Positions 16,668-26,120 are shown, numbered from the stretch's first letter. The stretch is 40,220 bases of DNA from 2-12-FULL-65-11 sp049679965 (GCA_049679965.1 JBAUGX010000157.1:1-40220); one strand, 5' to 3'. Program-made: numbers and translations. Notes: generated by a model from the letters alone, not told the origin.

Positions 16668-18563
16668 TCATGACGATTGGCCGGGGCTTCCTCTCTGCTC
16701 GACAGGCGCCTTCCTCCGCCACACCTTCAAGACGCAGTCCCGGAGCACCGGGAGGCTTGCTTCGAGGACGTAGGCGCCTGCAGGAGCAGTCAGCGTCAGA
16801 ATGGCCGCCTGGATGTCCCGCTGCCCAAGGGAGTTTCCATGCCGGAACAGGCGTTCGTGGGCGGTCCAGACCGATTCCGGCATCTCGAGATAGATGATGA
16901 CGGCGGGAGGCTGCGACAGCAGCCCCGCCGCCTGCTCCTTCGCCTGCCCATCCGACAGAATGTCAAACCAGCTCACGATGGCTTTGCCTCCCGGCCAGCG
17001 GTCCGTGAGCAGGTAGAACGCCGGCATGTGTGGAAAGGCCACAATCGCGTCCCCCGGCTGCGTGTACCGCTTCACGATCTCCGTCGTCACTTGGAAGGTC
17101 CGCAGCGTGTCGGGCGAGAGGCGCAGTCCGTCGAGCAAGGGAAGGGTTGCCGTTTGAAGTTCACCGCGAACGGTCGGTTGCTCAACGGACCACCAGGCGT
17201 ACGGGCTGTCGTACTTGAGGCCGGCCAAGTAGGCGGTAAAGCAGAAGCTCGCCGCCAGGAGGGCCACCTTCCCAATGATCGGGTCCGCGCGAAGGCTCAT
17301 CAGCCATCCCGCCAGTAATCCCAAACCGAGGAAGCAGCTGATCTCGCCGATTCCCGCCGATGTACCGTTTCCGACGATAAACCCCACGATCACGATGGCG
17401 AACGCCAGCACTCCGGGACCCACGAGCGGCCTGCGCATCGCGAGAGAAACGCCGCCAACCAGGACAATGAGCGCCGGGACAGCTGTCGCAACCGCCACCG
17501 CCATTCCAGGCCAATAGATGATGGTCTGCGGAATCCATCCTCGGACACCCGCTGGGTGAGCGAGCGGCAGCCAGATCGCCCCGAGTCCCACGAGAACGAC
17601 CGCGCCCACCATGACCGCGTTGTACCAGGTGGTGTCGACAATGCCTCTCCACCTCCTCTTCCCGACTGCCCGGAAGACGCCGTTCACGCTGACGACCAGC
17701 ATCACGTACCAGACGACTTCGCGAAGGCTGATGAAGTAGCTCTTGTTCAGGACATCTCTCGACCAGCCCAAGAGAATACTGTCCCAGGATCCCTTGGCTT
17801 GAACCGCATCGAAGTAGATCTGCTGCAGACAGGCCGCCAGCGCGTCATGCCGAAACAGCCAGGCCGCGAGCACCGCCACAGGCACGGCGCCTCCGACCAT
17901 GAATGGAATCGACGATCGCGCCGCGTGCCGCAGGCCCCACCGTGCGCTGCCCAGTAGGGCTGCCAGCAGCGCACACGAGGCGATGAAGAAGCCGTTACTC
18001 TGCTTCGTCAGAAAGACGCACGCGCTCATCGCGCCAGCCGTGGCCAGACCGGTCGTGTCCCACGGACCGAAGCGACCGTCTGCCCGTGGCGGGGATTCGA
18101 CATGCCGGACGATCAGGTAGATTGCCACCAGTGCATACGCGTTCAGTAACTGCGTGTAGTCATACGCGACGTGGGCAACGCCAGACTGGTAGTACACCAT
18201 CGAGACGACGGTCGCAAACGCGGCGGCGAACGGCGGGAACCATCGCGCGTAGATCAGAAACAGGGTCGCGGTCATGACCACGATGACGCCCACGCCCAGG
18301 ATGCGGAGCGCGATGAAGTGCGAGCCAAAGACCGCCATGAACGCCGCAACCTGGAGCGGATAAAGCGGCGTCAGAAAGACGTAGAAGTCGCGGTACGGCA
18401 CCTTCCCTTGCAGAATGAGGCTGCCGTACGCCGAGAACCAGCCTTCGGTGAGGGGGAAATACCTGTTGAAGAAGAGCAGGTTGTAAATCCCGAGGACGCT
18501 GCTGGCGCCACAGACACCCAGCACCCGCGACATCGGCGACCGACTAAGCATGGTCCCGATCAC
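16668..18563 (-). CDS. Multi-pass membrane protein, GT-C/PMT-like glycosyltransferase
   Basis: A 631-residue protein with about 12 hydrophobic helices. The first extracytoplasmic loop has LTEGWFSAYGSLILQGKVPY with acidic residues in the place where GT-C enzymes keep their catalytic acid, and PYRDFYVFLTPLYPL after it. The C-terminal 130 residues form a soluble extracytoplasmic domain (PGDAIVAFPHMPAFYLLTDR onward). Such proteins transfer sugars from a lipid carrier in the periplasm. The start is GTG 18563; ATG 18551 is also possible. It follows the 830-residue protein by 18 bases on the same strand and is probably in one transcript with it. Donor and acceptor unknown. Confidence 0.75.
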   Translation of the reverse strand: MIGTMLSRSPMSRVLGVCGASSVLGIYNLLFFNRYFPLTEGWFSAYGSLILQGKVPYRDFYVFLTPLYPLQVAAFMAVFGSHFIALRILGVGVIVVMTATLFLIYARWFPPFAAAFATVVSMVYYQSGVAHVAYDYTQLLNAYALVAIYLIVRHVESPPRADGRFGPWDTTGLATAGAMSACVFLTKQSNGFFIASCALLAALLGSARWGLRHAARSSIPFMVGGAVPVAVLAAWLFRHDALAACLQQIYFDAVQAKGSWDSILLGWSRDVLNKSYFISLREVVWYVMLVVSVNGVFRAVGKRRWRGIVDTTWYNAVMVGAVVLVGLGAIWLPLAHPAGVRGWIPQTIIYWPGMAVAVATAVPALIVLVGGVSLAMRRPLVGPGVLAFAIVIVGFIVGNGTSAGIGEISCFLGLGLLAGWLMSLRADPIIGKVALLAASFCFTAYLAGLKYDSPYAWWSVEQPTVRGELQTATLPLLDGLRLSPDTLRTFQVTTEIVKRYTQPGDAIVAFPHMPAFYLLTDRWPGGKAIVSWFDILSDGQAKEQAAGLLSQPPAVIIYLEMPESVWTAHERLFRHGNSLGQRDIQAAILTLTAPAGAYVLEASLPVLRDCVLKVWRRKAPVEQRGSPGQSS

Positions 18564-18581
18564 TCAACGGCTATCCGACAC

Positions 18582-21074
18582 TCAGAGCGGCCGCCGCTGG
18601 TAGACGTCAATGAGCGGACTCTCGGCCACTTTCACGTAGTCCCCCGAGACTTGTCGGAACAATTCCTGGAGGACCTGCAGGCGCCTGATGCGAATAACCG
18701 ACTCGACGTGCGTGGCTTCCGCGTCGTTCCGCAGGCGCCAATCGGCGACCTCTCCAGAATGGTCGTACAGGATGTCGTGATCGACATAGAGATGACGGGG
18801 CCGGTCCTCCAGAATTCGCTGCTTCGCCAATGCGAATTCATCCTGGGTGAGGAGAAACCACGAGAGGTCAAAAAATGGCATGGCACTATACCGATTCGCC
18901 AACATCGGGAGGAGGTTGTCAAACACAGAAATGAAGTACACCCCTCGCGAGAGCGGCTCGAATTGCTCGATGAGAGACACGGCCTCCTCGAGCGGCCTGG
19001 GATCGATGGTCGATTCCACATGCGCGCGCGGAAAGCTCCACTCATGTACCACGTGGGTCTTGAAGACGTTGTCGAAATCCTCTTTCACGTCTCGATAGTG
19101 AAGCCCGGCGGGAACGACAATGACGACAACCACGACGAGTTGCGCGACCGTCAGCAACCTGGTCTCTGCAAATCTCAGTGTTGGATGCGACAGCGCCGCC
19201 TGCAGGGCCGCAACGCCCAGCAACGCAAACACCGGCGCGAGATTCTGAAAATGGGGCGCCGACGCGCCCCACACATAATACAGATAGAGGCCGTTGCTAT
19301 ACATGGTGAGCAGCAGCACGCATGTCCTGGCGCGCGCGTCAATCTGGCTCGGCCACAGGCTCATGCCGTACAGGCCCGTAAAGAGCAGCATCGGAACGGT
19401 CACTTCCACGGCAGGCAGCGGCGGACTCGCAAAGCCTGCCGCGTAATATTTCGCCATATAGTTGGGGATGGACTCGATCGAAGTGAGTGCCGCCAGGGCC
19501 GCGAGCAGCGCGACGCCACCGCATGCGAGCTCGAACCGTCGCGCTCGCACCCCCGTCTGGCATGTCTGCAGAATCTCGACACCGATCAGCGCGCCAAACA
19601 GAATGACGCCAAACTCGCGGTTGAGGGCGATTTCCAGCACACACAGCGCGTACGCGCCCGCCAAGGCCAGCCGGTACTTGCTGCGCCAATACCATGCCGC
19701 CAGCCCGACCACCGGCACGTCGAGAAAATGCCGCAGGGGGCTCAGCCCCGGTGCGCGAATGATCTTCTCGTAGTCCAGCGCGAGCATGCTCGCCACCGCG
19801 AGGAGGCCCACGAGTGCGGTATAGCGCCGGTCCCTCAGCAACGCCTGGCCAATGACGAGCAGGAGCACGATGTACACAGGATAGAAGAGCCAGATCGCCC
19901 GAAAATAATTCTCGAGCGTAAACCCACCCAGCAGCTTTGTCAGCCCAGTCAAGGCGATCGAATTGACATAGCCGTACTGGAAGCTGATCGATGAGGGTTG
20001 CTTGCCAAGATCGAGCTCATTCATGGGCCCGAAGACGAAATTATGGTGATGAACAGCCCAGCGATTGAGCATCTGCCACCGAAGCTCGAGCCAATTCCTG
20101 TCAATAAACTCGTCTTCCTCCTTGGAATACCGCCTCTCCTGGTTGAGGAGCACGTACAGGTTCCGCACGCTCTGGATTTCCTGATCGCTCGCAAGGGCTG
20201 CCTGAAGGGATTGGAAGGTCTTGACGTCCTCCACGCCTCCGAACACGGTCAGATGGCCACGTGCGGGGTCGTACTGAGCGGCCCGATGTTCCTCCAGCCA
20301 CTCCCGCAGCAGCGGGGTCATCTGCACGGGGATTTCGTACGTCGCTCTCTGCTGAGCCGTTTCCTGGGGTTTCGTTGTCGAGGACCCGATGTGCAAGCCG
20401 TAGATGGCATGATCGCGAATGTAATCCAGGTTGTTCACCGGGCCCGTTGACAGCAGCGTCTGTTCCGGAGCCGTGATCTGATCGTTCAGTAACCTCACAT
20501 TCTGTGTGAGTAGCGGCACGAACATCCAAGCGGCCAGCGCCAGGCAGCACGCCAGCATGGCCACGCTCGTCCATCGGTGAGCAGCGCGCTCCAATCCATC
20601 GAGGAGCGGCCCGAGCCGGCACGGCCACGCTGACGAGGGGATGATGGGCGCCGCCATGGCACATACCCAGCCAATCCCGAAGGCGACCGTCGCCGCAGGG
20701 GCATCATCAAGCACCCGCTGTGCCACGATCAGGCCGATGATCTGAATAGCCCAGGATCCGGCCAATCGCCAGAGCACGGCGACCACTCGCTGGCGCGCAA
20801 CCGGCTCCGTCCATTTCGACGTCCCGGGCCGCGTCAGCGTCCACGCCCACACCGCTGAATACAGGAACAGGGCCGACGAGACGGCGACGAACTCCACGAG
20901 GTCGACACGCTTTTCTGGAAAATGAAAAAATCGGCTCCAGTCGAAAAATGGCGGAATGATCGGTGAACCGGCGATGCGGAAGACCAGCAGCTCCGTCAAC
21001 GACGGCATCCACGCGATCAGCATGATCGCGCCGACAACGAAGTGAATGAAGAGCGCGAGCCGAAGAGGGCGCAT
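18582..21074 (-). CDS. Large multi-pass membrane protein of unknown function
   Basis: An 830-residue protein with helices at the N-terminus (to about residue 200), a hydrophilic segment of about 170 residues (NNLDYIRDHAIYGLHIG to the histidine-rich WAVHHHNFVFGP), a second helical bundle (about 385-680) and a soluble C-terminal tail. The alternation of helices and large periplasmic loops resembles GT-C glycosyltransferases or polysaccharide polymerases, but I see no diagnostic motif. It starts with ATG 21074, divergent from the GtrA-like gene, and is followed closely by another GT-C-like gene. Its tail (SRGVYFISVFDNLLPMLANR) resembles the soluble tails of the neighbouring GT-C proteins in style. 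Confidence 0.7.
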   Translation of the reverse strand: MRPLRLALFIHFVVGAIMLIAWMPSLTELLVFRIAGSPIIPPFFDWSRFFHFPEKRVDLVEFVAVSSALFLYSAVWAWTLTRPGTSKWTEPVARQRVVAVLWRLAGSWAIQIIGLIVAQRVLDDAPAATVAFGIGWVCAMAAPIIPSSAWPCRLGPLLDGLERAAHRWTSVAMLACCLALAAWMFVPLLTQNVRLLNDQITAPEQTLLSTGPVNNLDYIRDHAIYGLHIGSSTTKPQETAQQRATYEIPVQMTPLLREWLEEHRAAQYDPARGHLTVFGGVEDVKTFQSLQAALASDQEIQSVRNLYVLLNQERRYSKEEDEFIDRNWLELRWQMLNRWAVHHHNFVFGPMNELDLGKQPSSISFQYGYVNSIALTGLTKLLGGFTLENYFRAIWLFYPVYIVLLLVIGQALLRDRRYTALVGLLAVASMLALDYEKIIRAPGLSPLRHFLDVPVVGLAAWYWRSKYRLALAGAYALCVLEIALNREFGVILFGALIGVEILQTCQTGVRARRFELACGGVALLAALAALTSIESIPNYMAKYYAAGFASPPLPAVEVTVPMLLFTGLYGMSLWPSQIDARARTCVLLLTMYSNGLYLYYVWGASAPHFQNLAPVFALLGVAALQAALSHPTLRFAETRLLTVAQLVVVVVIVVPAGLHYRDVKEDFDNVFKTHVVHEWSFPRAHVESTIDPRPLEEAVSLIEQFEPLSRGVYFISVFDNLLPMLANRYSAMPFFDLSWFLLTQDEFALAKQRILEDRPRHLYVDHDILYDHSGEVADWRLRNDAEATHVESVIRIRRLQVLQELFRQVSGDYVKVAESPLIDVYQRRPL

Positions 21075-21090
21075 CAGAGCGGCTGACGGC

Positions 21091-21097
21091 TATGATA
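21091..21097. promoter_or_regulatory. Shared symmetric -10 core between divergent genes
   Basis: TATGATA reads TATGAT on the plus strand and TATCAT on the minus strand. It sits 22 bases before the plus ATG at 21120 and 17 before the minus ATG at 21074, so one AT-rich core could serve both directions. No clear -35 boxes are visible. Confidence 0.35.
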
Positions 21098-21119
21098 TGT
21101 GAGACCGTCACGATAGACA

Positions 21120-21557
21120 ATGAACGAGAAGCCAGCGACCGTGAGCGTCGCGTCCACCCCAGATGGCCGCGCGCAGCTGTCCCGCTACCTTGTGACCGGA
21201 GTGTGGAACACCGTCCTAGGGTACGGCGTCTTCGTCTTGCTCTATGCCGCTTTGTCTCCCCGCGTTCACTATCTGGTCGTGGCGGTGTTGAGCAACGTCC
21301 TCTCGATCACCAACGCGTATGTCGTGCACAAGCTGTTCGTGTTTCGAACCAAGGGCAACTATCTCCAAGAATACCTTCGGTACTACGTCGTCTATGGGAT
21401 GTCGGCGCTAAGCGGCATTGCGGCCCTCGCCGGTCTGGTGAGCGGCCTTGGCATGAACGTCTATCTGGCGCAGCTCGCTGTGCTGGGCCTGCAGGCCCTT
21501 GTGAGCTTCGCCGGTCATCAGCGGTTCTCCTTCCGTCCTTCCAGTGGCCATCGCTGA
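21120..21557 (+). CDS. GtrA-like membrane flippase
   Basis: A 145-residue protein with four membrane helices and the family phrases RYLVTGVWNTVLGYGVFVLLY near the N-terminus and ITNAYVVHKLFVF after helix two, ending with HQRFSFR. GtrA proteins are thought to flip undecaprenyl-phosphate-linked sugars and usually partner a GtrB glycosyltransferase. A GtrB-like enzyme is encoded at 13111-14073. It is the only plus-strand gene in this stretch and ends ten bases from the convergent gene at 21568. Confidence 0.88.
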   Translation: MNEKPATVSVASTPDGRAQLSRYLVTGVWNTVLGYGVFVLLYAALSPRVHYLVVAVLSNVLSITNAYVVHKLFVFRTKGNYLQEYLRYYVVYGMSALSGIAALAGLVSGLGMNVYLAQLAVLGLQALVSFAGHQRFSFRPSSGHR

Positions 21558-21567
21558 TCGCGGCGAC

Positions 21568-23172
21568 TCAGCCTTCGCGGCGCGTCAGGCGGTACACCCG
21601 TAGCCGGTAGCCACGCTCGTCGAAATCGAACTCGCCGGTGACGTCGTACCGTTCCCTGAGCCACGCGAGCGACGATTCGTTCTCTACATTTTCGTACGCG
21701 AAATAAAAGATCTGATCAGGAAGCGACGCCGCCATGGCGAGAGCGCGGGTATCGAGCACACGCGGCTCGATCGTTCCGGATCGACGAAGGGTCCGGCTGA
21801 ACGTGATCGGATCCACACGGCCTATCGTCAGCCAGTTGGCCTCGTGATCCATCGAGAGGACGGTATCGGCCGTCGGGCGGATCGCCCGCAGCGCCCGATC
21901 CTGAAGGCTGGCCACGTGAACGAACTCGAAGTTGTAGACGAGCTGATCGCGGCCGTGGCCGCAGCACTCGCCGGTCGTCGCCGTCACGTCGATCAGATCG
22001 TGCGTCCCGAACGGCCAGGTGCCGAACGCCGCCCGCGACACTGGATCGATCGTGCGAAAGTTCGATGCGGCAAACAGGACGACCACCGCGCCGATGAGAC
22101 CGAGGCGGGCTGGCCGCCAACCGACACGGGTCGCCGCGGCGACCGCAAAGACCCCGATCAGGAGCGGGTAGAGCGTCAGAAAGTATCTGAAGTTCGAAAA
22201 GGTCTTGTGACGGGTCAGGATGAGCATCGCGAGGAGCGTGCCGTACACGATCGCCCGGTTCGGACCCGAAGAGCTCAGGAGGGCGGGGTCCGCCCGCCCG
22301 CGGAGCCGCGCCACCGTCCCCAGGGCGAGGTCGGTCGCGATGACGATCGTGGGCACCCACATGAAGTTCAGGATGAGGAGTCCAGTGAAGTAGCTGACGT
22401 CCACCGCATCGACAAGTTGCGCGCCCATCACCCCGGCCTCCGCACGGATCGGGCTCCAGCTGGAGAGAAGCGCCACCATCCCCAGATCGAAGTTGTGGTC
22501 AACCAGGATCGCCAGGCCCAGGACAGTGGGCATCGCGAGCGGCACGAACGGCTTGAGCCGGGCGAGGGTCTCTCGCCATGTCGCCGCCGGGCGCGCCAGC
22601 ACGAAGAACAGTACGGAGAGGGTAAGGGTCGTGTAGACGACGACGCCTGTCTCCTTCGTGAAGATCACGAGACAGCCCAGCACCGCCGCCGTCAGCACGC
22701 GCCGCTCGAGCAGCGCGCACAGACACGGAAGCGCGAACACGAGCGTGCCGAAGTCGACATTCGGCTGCAGGGTCGAGGTGGTGAACAGCGGGTGCACCGC
22801 GAACGCGCAGCACGCGAGCGCGCGCTCGGTGGCCCACTGCCGGCCAGGCAGGACGTGTCCGAGCAGCCGCCCCAGCGCCGCGATCGCGATGAGGCCCATC
22901 AGGACGTTGGCCACGACGATGGCGGCGCCCTCCAGACTGCCTGGGGCGAGTCGCACGGCCATTGCGACGAGGAAGACATAGGCGTGTGAGGGATGTCCCG
23001 CGCAGCCGAGCGCGCCAAAGCTCAAACGCTCGGCGGCGGCCAGGATGCAATCGGCATAAAACCGGCCGTCCCAGAGGGGTACGTAGTCGAGATGCGAGAG
23101 GACGATCGACGCATACGCCACCATCCCCGCCGCGACGATCGCCAACTCGCTCTTCTTATGGCAGCCGTTCAT
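21568..23172 (-). CDS. Multi-pass membrane protein, GT-C-like glycosyltransferase
   Basis: About 534 residues with roughly ten to twelve helices, then a soluble periplasmic C-terminal domain (about 410-534). The first loop has DYVPLWDGRFYADC, with an aspartate where GT-C enzymes carry a catalytic acid, and HPSHAYVFLVAMAVRLAPG after it. It overlaps the end of the upstream GT-C gene by 17 bases when ATG 23172 is used; an in-frame ATG at 23190 would lengthen the overlap. Co-translation with the upstream gene is likely. It probably adds a sugar from a polyprenyl carrier; substrate unknown. Confidence 0.75.
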   Translation of the reverse strand: MNGCHKKSELAIVAAGMVAYASIVLSHLDYVPLWDGRFYADCILAAAERLSFGALGCAGHPSHAYVFLVAMAVRLAPGSLEGAAIVVANVLMGLIAIAALGRLLGHVLPGRQWATERALACCAFAVHPLFTTSTLQPNVDFGTLVFALPCLCALLERRVLTAAVLGCLVIFTKETGVVVYTTLTLSVLFFVLARPAATWRETLARLKPFVPLAMPTVLGLAILVDHNFDLGMVALLSSWSPIRAEAGVMGAQLVDAVDVSYFTGLLILNFMWVPTIVIATDLALGTVARLRGRADPALLSSSGPNRAIVYGTLLAMLILTRHKTFSNFRYFLTLYPLLIGVFAVAAATRVGWRPARLGLIGAVVVLFAASNFRTIDPVSRAAFGTWPFGTHDLIDVTATTGECCGHGRDQLVYNFEFVHVASLQDRALRAIRPTADTVLSMDHEANWLTIGRVDPITFSRTLRRSGTIEPRVLDTRALAMAASLPDQIFYFAYENVENESSLAWLRERYDVTGEFDFDERGYRLRVYRLTRREG

Positions 23173-24784
23173 AAAGATCGCCGCCGACATTCCGGTAATG
23201 CAGGCGCACGTACGTCCATACCCGATCGGGCAGCCGCTCGCGTTCGTCCTGGCCGAAGATCACGATCTGCGGGCGGATCCGCCCCGACTCGAGCCCCTCA
23301 ACCAGTTCTGCGAATTCACGATCGGTCGCGAAGGGCCCGCCGAGAAAGAAGTAGTACCACGCATGGGGCCGAAAGACCCCAGGGCCGCTCGACGCGCCCA
23401 GAAGCGTGTCGGTCGGCCGCGTGTGCGTCGTCACGTACGCGAGGTCGGCGAGCTGCGGGGCGATCGGCCGGAAGGTGCGCGCCAGGTTGCCCGCCTGGAG
23501 AGCCACGAGCGCGACCAGGGCGGCGCACGCAGCCGTCACCGGACGCGCCTGCTGCCAGGCCGCCACGACCGCCGCGGCGAGTGCTGCGGCAAGCGTGAAG
23601 GTGATGATCATGGTGGCGCCGGCGACGCTGAACGGGTCGTCCACGCCGACCACGAGCGCCGCCAGGCTGGCCAGCGGCACGAGCACCAACGCCGGCCGGA
23701 CCCAGGCGCGGCCACAGAGGCGCGGACCGATGCGTGAGACAAGATCGGGCGTCCACGACGCGGCGAACACAGCAAGGTGTGGGAAGTAGGTGACCAGGTA
23801 CTGGTCGTACACGCGCCCCAGCACGAACACGCCTGCCCACAGACTCGCCGCCGTGCCGAGCAGCACGAGCCGACTGCCGGCCACTCCCGTCCTGGCTGCG
23901 GCCGCGCTCACGACGAATCCGCCGAGACCGAGCACCATCAGCGCGGGCGTGTGAACCAGATGCTGCAGGAGCCGGAGGAGTGGTGAAAACCTCGCGGCAT
24001 TCTGAGCGACATTGAAGGCGACATTGTAGTGAATGAATTCGGTGAGGGCATGGCGCGCGTTGAACCAGTAGGCCGTCCAGGCGACGGGCGCCACGGCACC
24101 GACTGCGAACAAGGCGACCAGGGCAGCGCGGAGGCCCCAGCCATTGGTCGATTCCCTCCGCCGTTCCCACACATAGGCGAGCAGCGCCACCGCCAGACCC
24201 GGCAGCGCGAAGAGCGCTTTCTGGGTGAAGAGCACCGCCCCGCCGAAGGCTAATCCACTCAGCCCGAACAGCACGGCGGCGAGGCCTGCTCGATCGGACC
24301 GCCACGCCCGCATCGCGGCGATGAAGCACAACAGGAGGCACAGCAGCGCCGGCACGTCAGGCCGGTACTCGAGCATGATGTCCTGGAACTGACTGGCGGA
24401 GGCAAACAGGAACGCCGCCAGGACGCCCGTGAAGCGATCGCGCCACAGACGGCCCAATTCGTAGACGCAGGCGACCGACGCGATGTTCATCGCCCACATC
24501 ATCAGCCGCAGGGTGATGAGCAGTCCGGCCGCCGCGGCGGGATCCGTATCGGTCGCGAAGCGCGGGACGAGCGGAGCGAACAGCAGGTACAGCCAGGGCG
24601 TGTGGTGCTCGAAGAAGTCCAGGTAGGGCACGAGTCCGCGCGACACGCTCCAGGTCGCGTGCGCGTGCTCGAACTCGTCCCACCCCAGCTGACGGAAGAA
24701 GATGAACCAGACGCGCGACGCGAGGATGACGCCGGTCAGGATGAGGGCGGCGCGGCCCACCCGCCGCTGCGCGTCGGTGTGCAT
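23156..24784 (-). CDS. PMT/ArnT-like GT-C glycosyltransferase
   Basis: A 542-residue integral membrane protein with the GT-C first-loop motif GWDEFEHAHATWSVSRGLVP (Asp36, Glu37) and DFFEHHTPWLYLLFAPL, typical of the dolichyl-phosphate-mannose mannosyltransferase (PMT_2) group. About eleven helices are followed by a soluble tail with GASSGPGVFRPHAWYYFFLG and LHYRNVGGDLYERLP. The start ATG 24784 is chosen because a -10-like TAACAT lies eight bases upstream and upstream in-frame codons encode no membrane segment. A protein with a nearly identical tail ends at 39806, so the window holds two paralogues. It follows the LicD-PEBP gene by 58 bases. Confidence 0.8.
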   Translation of the reverse strand: MHTDAQRRVGRAALILTGVILASRVWFIFFRQLGWDEFEHAHATWSVSRGLVPYLDFFEHHTPWLYLLFAPLVPRFATDTDPAAAAGLLITLRLMMWAMNIASVACVYELGRLWRDRFTGVLAAFLFASASQFQDIMLEYRPDVPALLCLLLCFIAAMRAWRSDRAGLAAVLFGLSGLAFGGAVLFTQKALFALPGLAVALLAYVWERRRESTNGWGLRAALVALFAVGAVAPVAWTAYWFNARHALTEFIHYNVAFNVAQNAARFSPLLRLLQHLVHTPALMVLGLGGFVVSAAAARTGVAGSRLVLLGTAASLWAGVFVLGRVYDQYLVTYFPHLAVFAASWTPDLVSRIGPRLCGRAWVRPALVLVPLASLAALVVGVDDPFSVAGATMIITFTLAAALAAAVVAAWQQARPVTAACAALVALVALQAGNLARTFRPIAPQLADLAYVTTHTRPTDTLLGASSGPGVFRPHAWYYFFLGGPFATDREFAELVEGLESGRIRPQIVIFGQDERERLPDRVWTYVRLHYRNVGGDLYERLP

Positions 24785-24792
24785 CGACCACG

Positions 24793-24798
24793 ATGTTA
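24793..24798 (-). promoter_or_regulatory. Candidate -10 box with near-leaderless spacing
   Basis: TAACAT on the minus strand ends eight bases before ATG 24784, so RNA would begin within a few bases of the start codon. No Shine-Dalgarno sequence lies in between. It gives a plausible promoter in the 58-base gap after the LicD-PEBP gene; no strong -35 box was found. Confidence 0.3.
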
Positions 24799-24842
24799 CT
24801 GTGGAATCTTGGCCGCTCGCACAGTCGCGGGGCTCCCGAAGG

Positions 24843-26093
24843 TCAGCGAGGTCTGGCGAACAATCCGACGAGGACCGCGTGGCCGAGGACATGGCCGTCC
24901 ATGGCCTTCATGACGTCGGCACGCATCGCGCCCGCGGCCACGTCGAGCTTCCGATCCAGCGCGAACAACTCGAACACGTAGTGATGCGGCTGGCCGACCG
25001 GCGCGCAGGGTCCGCGAAAGGCAGTGCCACGCCCCCCGGCGTCGATGAGCTGGCGGCTGCCGTCCGGGAGCTGGGCCGTCGGTGGCACATTCTCGGCCAG
25101 CTGCCTGGCTGTGGGGGGCATGTTCCATATCATCCAGTGCAGGACGTCATCGAGCCCTCTCGCCGGAAGAGGTTCCAGGTCGTGGACGATCAAGGCGAGG
25201 CTGACCGTCCCCATTGGCACGCCGCTCCATTCAAGGGGCGGCGACACGGCGCCCGACCGCGTGGCACACGTGTACTTCGCGGGAATCGTCGCGCTGTCGG
25301 CGAAGGCCGGGCTCGTCAGCTTGAGCGGCTGGCGCTCTTGGCCCTGCGCCGGCGTCAGGCCTAGGCTCACCATGAAGAACACCGCCAGCGCCTGGATCAC
25401 CGGCCCGCGGCGCGAGCGGAAGATCTTCCACGACTCCCGCCAGAAATCACCAGACACCCAGCACTTCTGCTTGTGCGGAAAGCAGAGCCGCAGATGGATC
25501 CGGCACGTCGGATACCGCTTGCGCAGCAGCCGCTCCGGATGGTTCGGACAGGGATAGACGTCGCCTTCGAACTCCACGCGCCAGGTCGGCTCGATCCACT
25601 CTGGCGGGAAATCGTCGAAGAGCGGACGCAGCACCTTCAACAGCCCGACGCGCGTCGCGGGATCCTCACGGCAGCGCACCTTGCCGTAGATGCACCACGG
25701 CTCGATGTCGACGAGCTTCTCGCCTCGATAAAACATGATGCCGCGCTCCGTGTTCAGCTCGATGCCGAGCGCCGCCAGCTCGCCCCGGCACTGCTCGAGG
25801 AGCGGCTTGTGCTCGGCCGCGTACGACAGATCGCCGTCATGATCGAAGGGCATCATGCCGGCGATGCGCCAGGCGCCCAGCAGCGTGCCGTAGTCCAGCC
25901 ACCAGTTGATGCCCTTCCCTTCCGCGACCCGCCGGAAGGAGCGAATCACGTACAGCACATCCTCGCGCGTGGACGGCGGCGTGATACACGGCGCGTGCCA
26001 CACGTGGTCGGCGTTTCGCAACTCGATATAGATGAGATAGATGATCCAGACGGCCGCGGCCGCGGCCGCCAGCTCCAACGCGATCGTCAACAC
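24843..26093 (-). CDS. LicD-family phosphotransferase fused to a PEBP/YbhB domain
   Basis: A 416-residue protein with two unrelated halves in one uninterrupted frame. An N-terminal membrane helix (about 7-24) is followed by a LicD-type nucleotidyltransferase-fold domain with DYGTLLGAWRIAGMMPFDHD (67-86), matching the GTLLG...PWDDDxD signature. LicD enzymes transfer phosphocholine or similar groups to surface glycans. A second hydrophobic segment (232-247), preceded by RSRRG and ending TPAQGQ like a signal peptide, leads to a phosphatidylethanolamine-binding-protein domain (256-416) with SPPLEWSGVP, HWMIWNMP, RGPCAPVGQPHHYVFELFALD. The LicD half would face the cytoplasm and PEBP the periplasm. 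GGAGGAG eight bases upstream fixes GTG 26093. An internal GTG near 25400 could produce the PEBP half separately. Confidence 0.85.
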   Translation of the reverse strand: MLTIALELAAAAAAVWIIYLIYIELRNADHVWHAPCITPPSTREDVLYVIRSFRRVAEGKGINWWLDYGTLLGAWRIAGMMPFDHDGDLSYAAEHKPLLEQCRGELAALGIELNTERGIMFYRGEKLVDIEPWCIYGKVRCREDPATRVGLLKVLRPLFDDFPPEWIEPTWRVEFEGDVYPCPNHPERLLRKRYPTCRIHLRLCFPHKQKCWVSGDFWRESWKIFRSRRGPVIQALAVFFMVSLGLTPAQGQERQPLKLTSPAFADSATIPAKYTCATRSGAVSPPLEWSGVPMGTVSLALIVHDLEPLPARGLDDVLHWMIWNMPPTARQLAENVPPTAQLPDGSRQLIDAGGRGTAFRGPCAPVGQPHHYVFELFALDRKLDVAAGAMRADVMKAMDGHVLGHAVLVGLFARPR

Positions 26094-26101
26094 CTAGGCG
26101 A

Positions 26102-26108
26102 CTCCTCC
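26102..26108 (-). promoter_or_regulatory. Ribosome binding site for the LicD-PEBP gene
   Basis: GGAGGAG on the minus strand, eight bases before GTG 26093, is one of the best Shine-Dalgarno matches in the window. It supports GTG as the start ahead of the TTG that follows it. Confidence 0.65.
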
Positions 26109-26120
26109 GAGCCAATCATC

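Noticed and set aside
18171..19994. Plus-strand open frame of 607 codons over the membrane protein genes
   Set aside because: Complement of hydrophobic codons gives Arg/His/Gln-rich nonsense; the minus strand has regular membrane helices.
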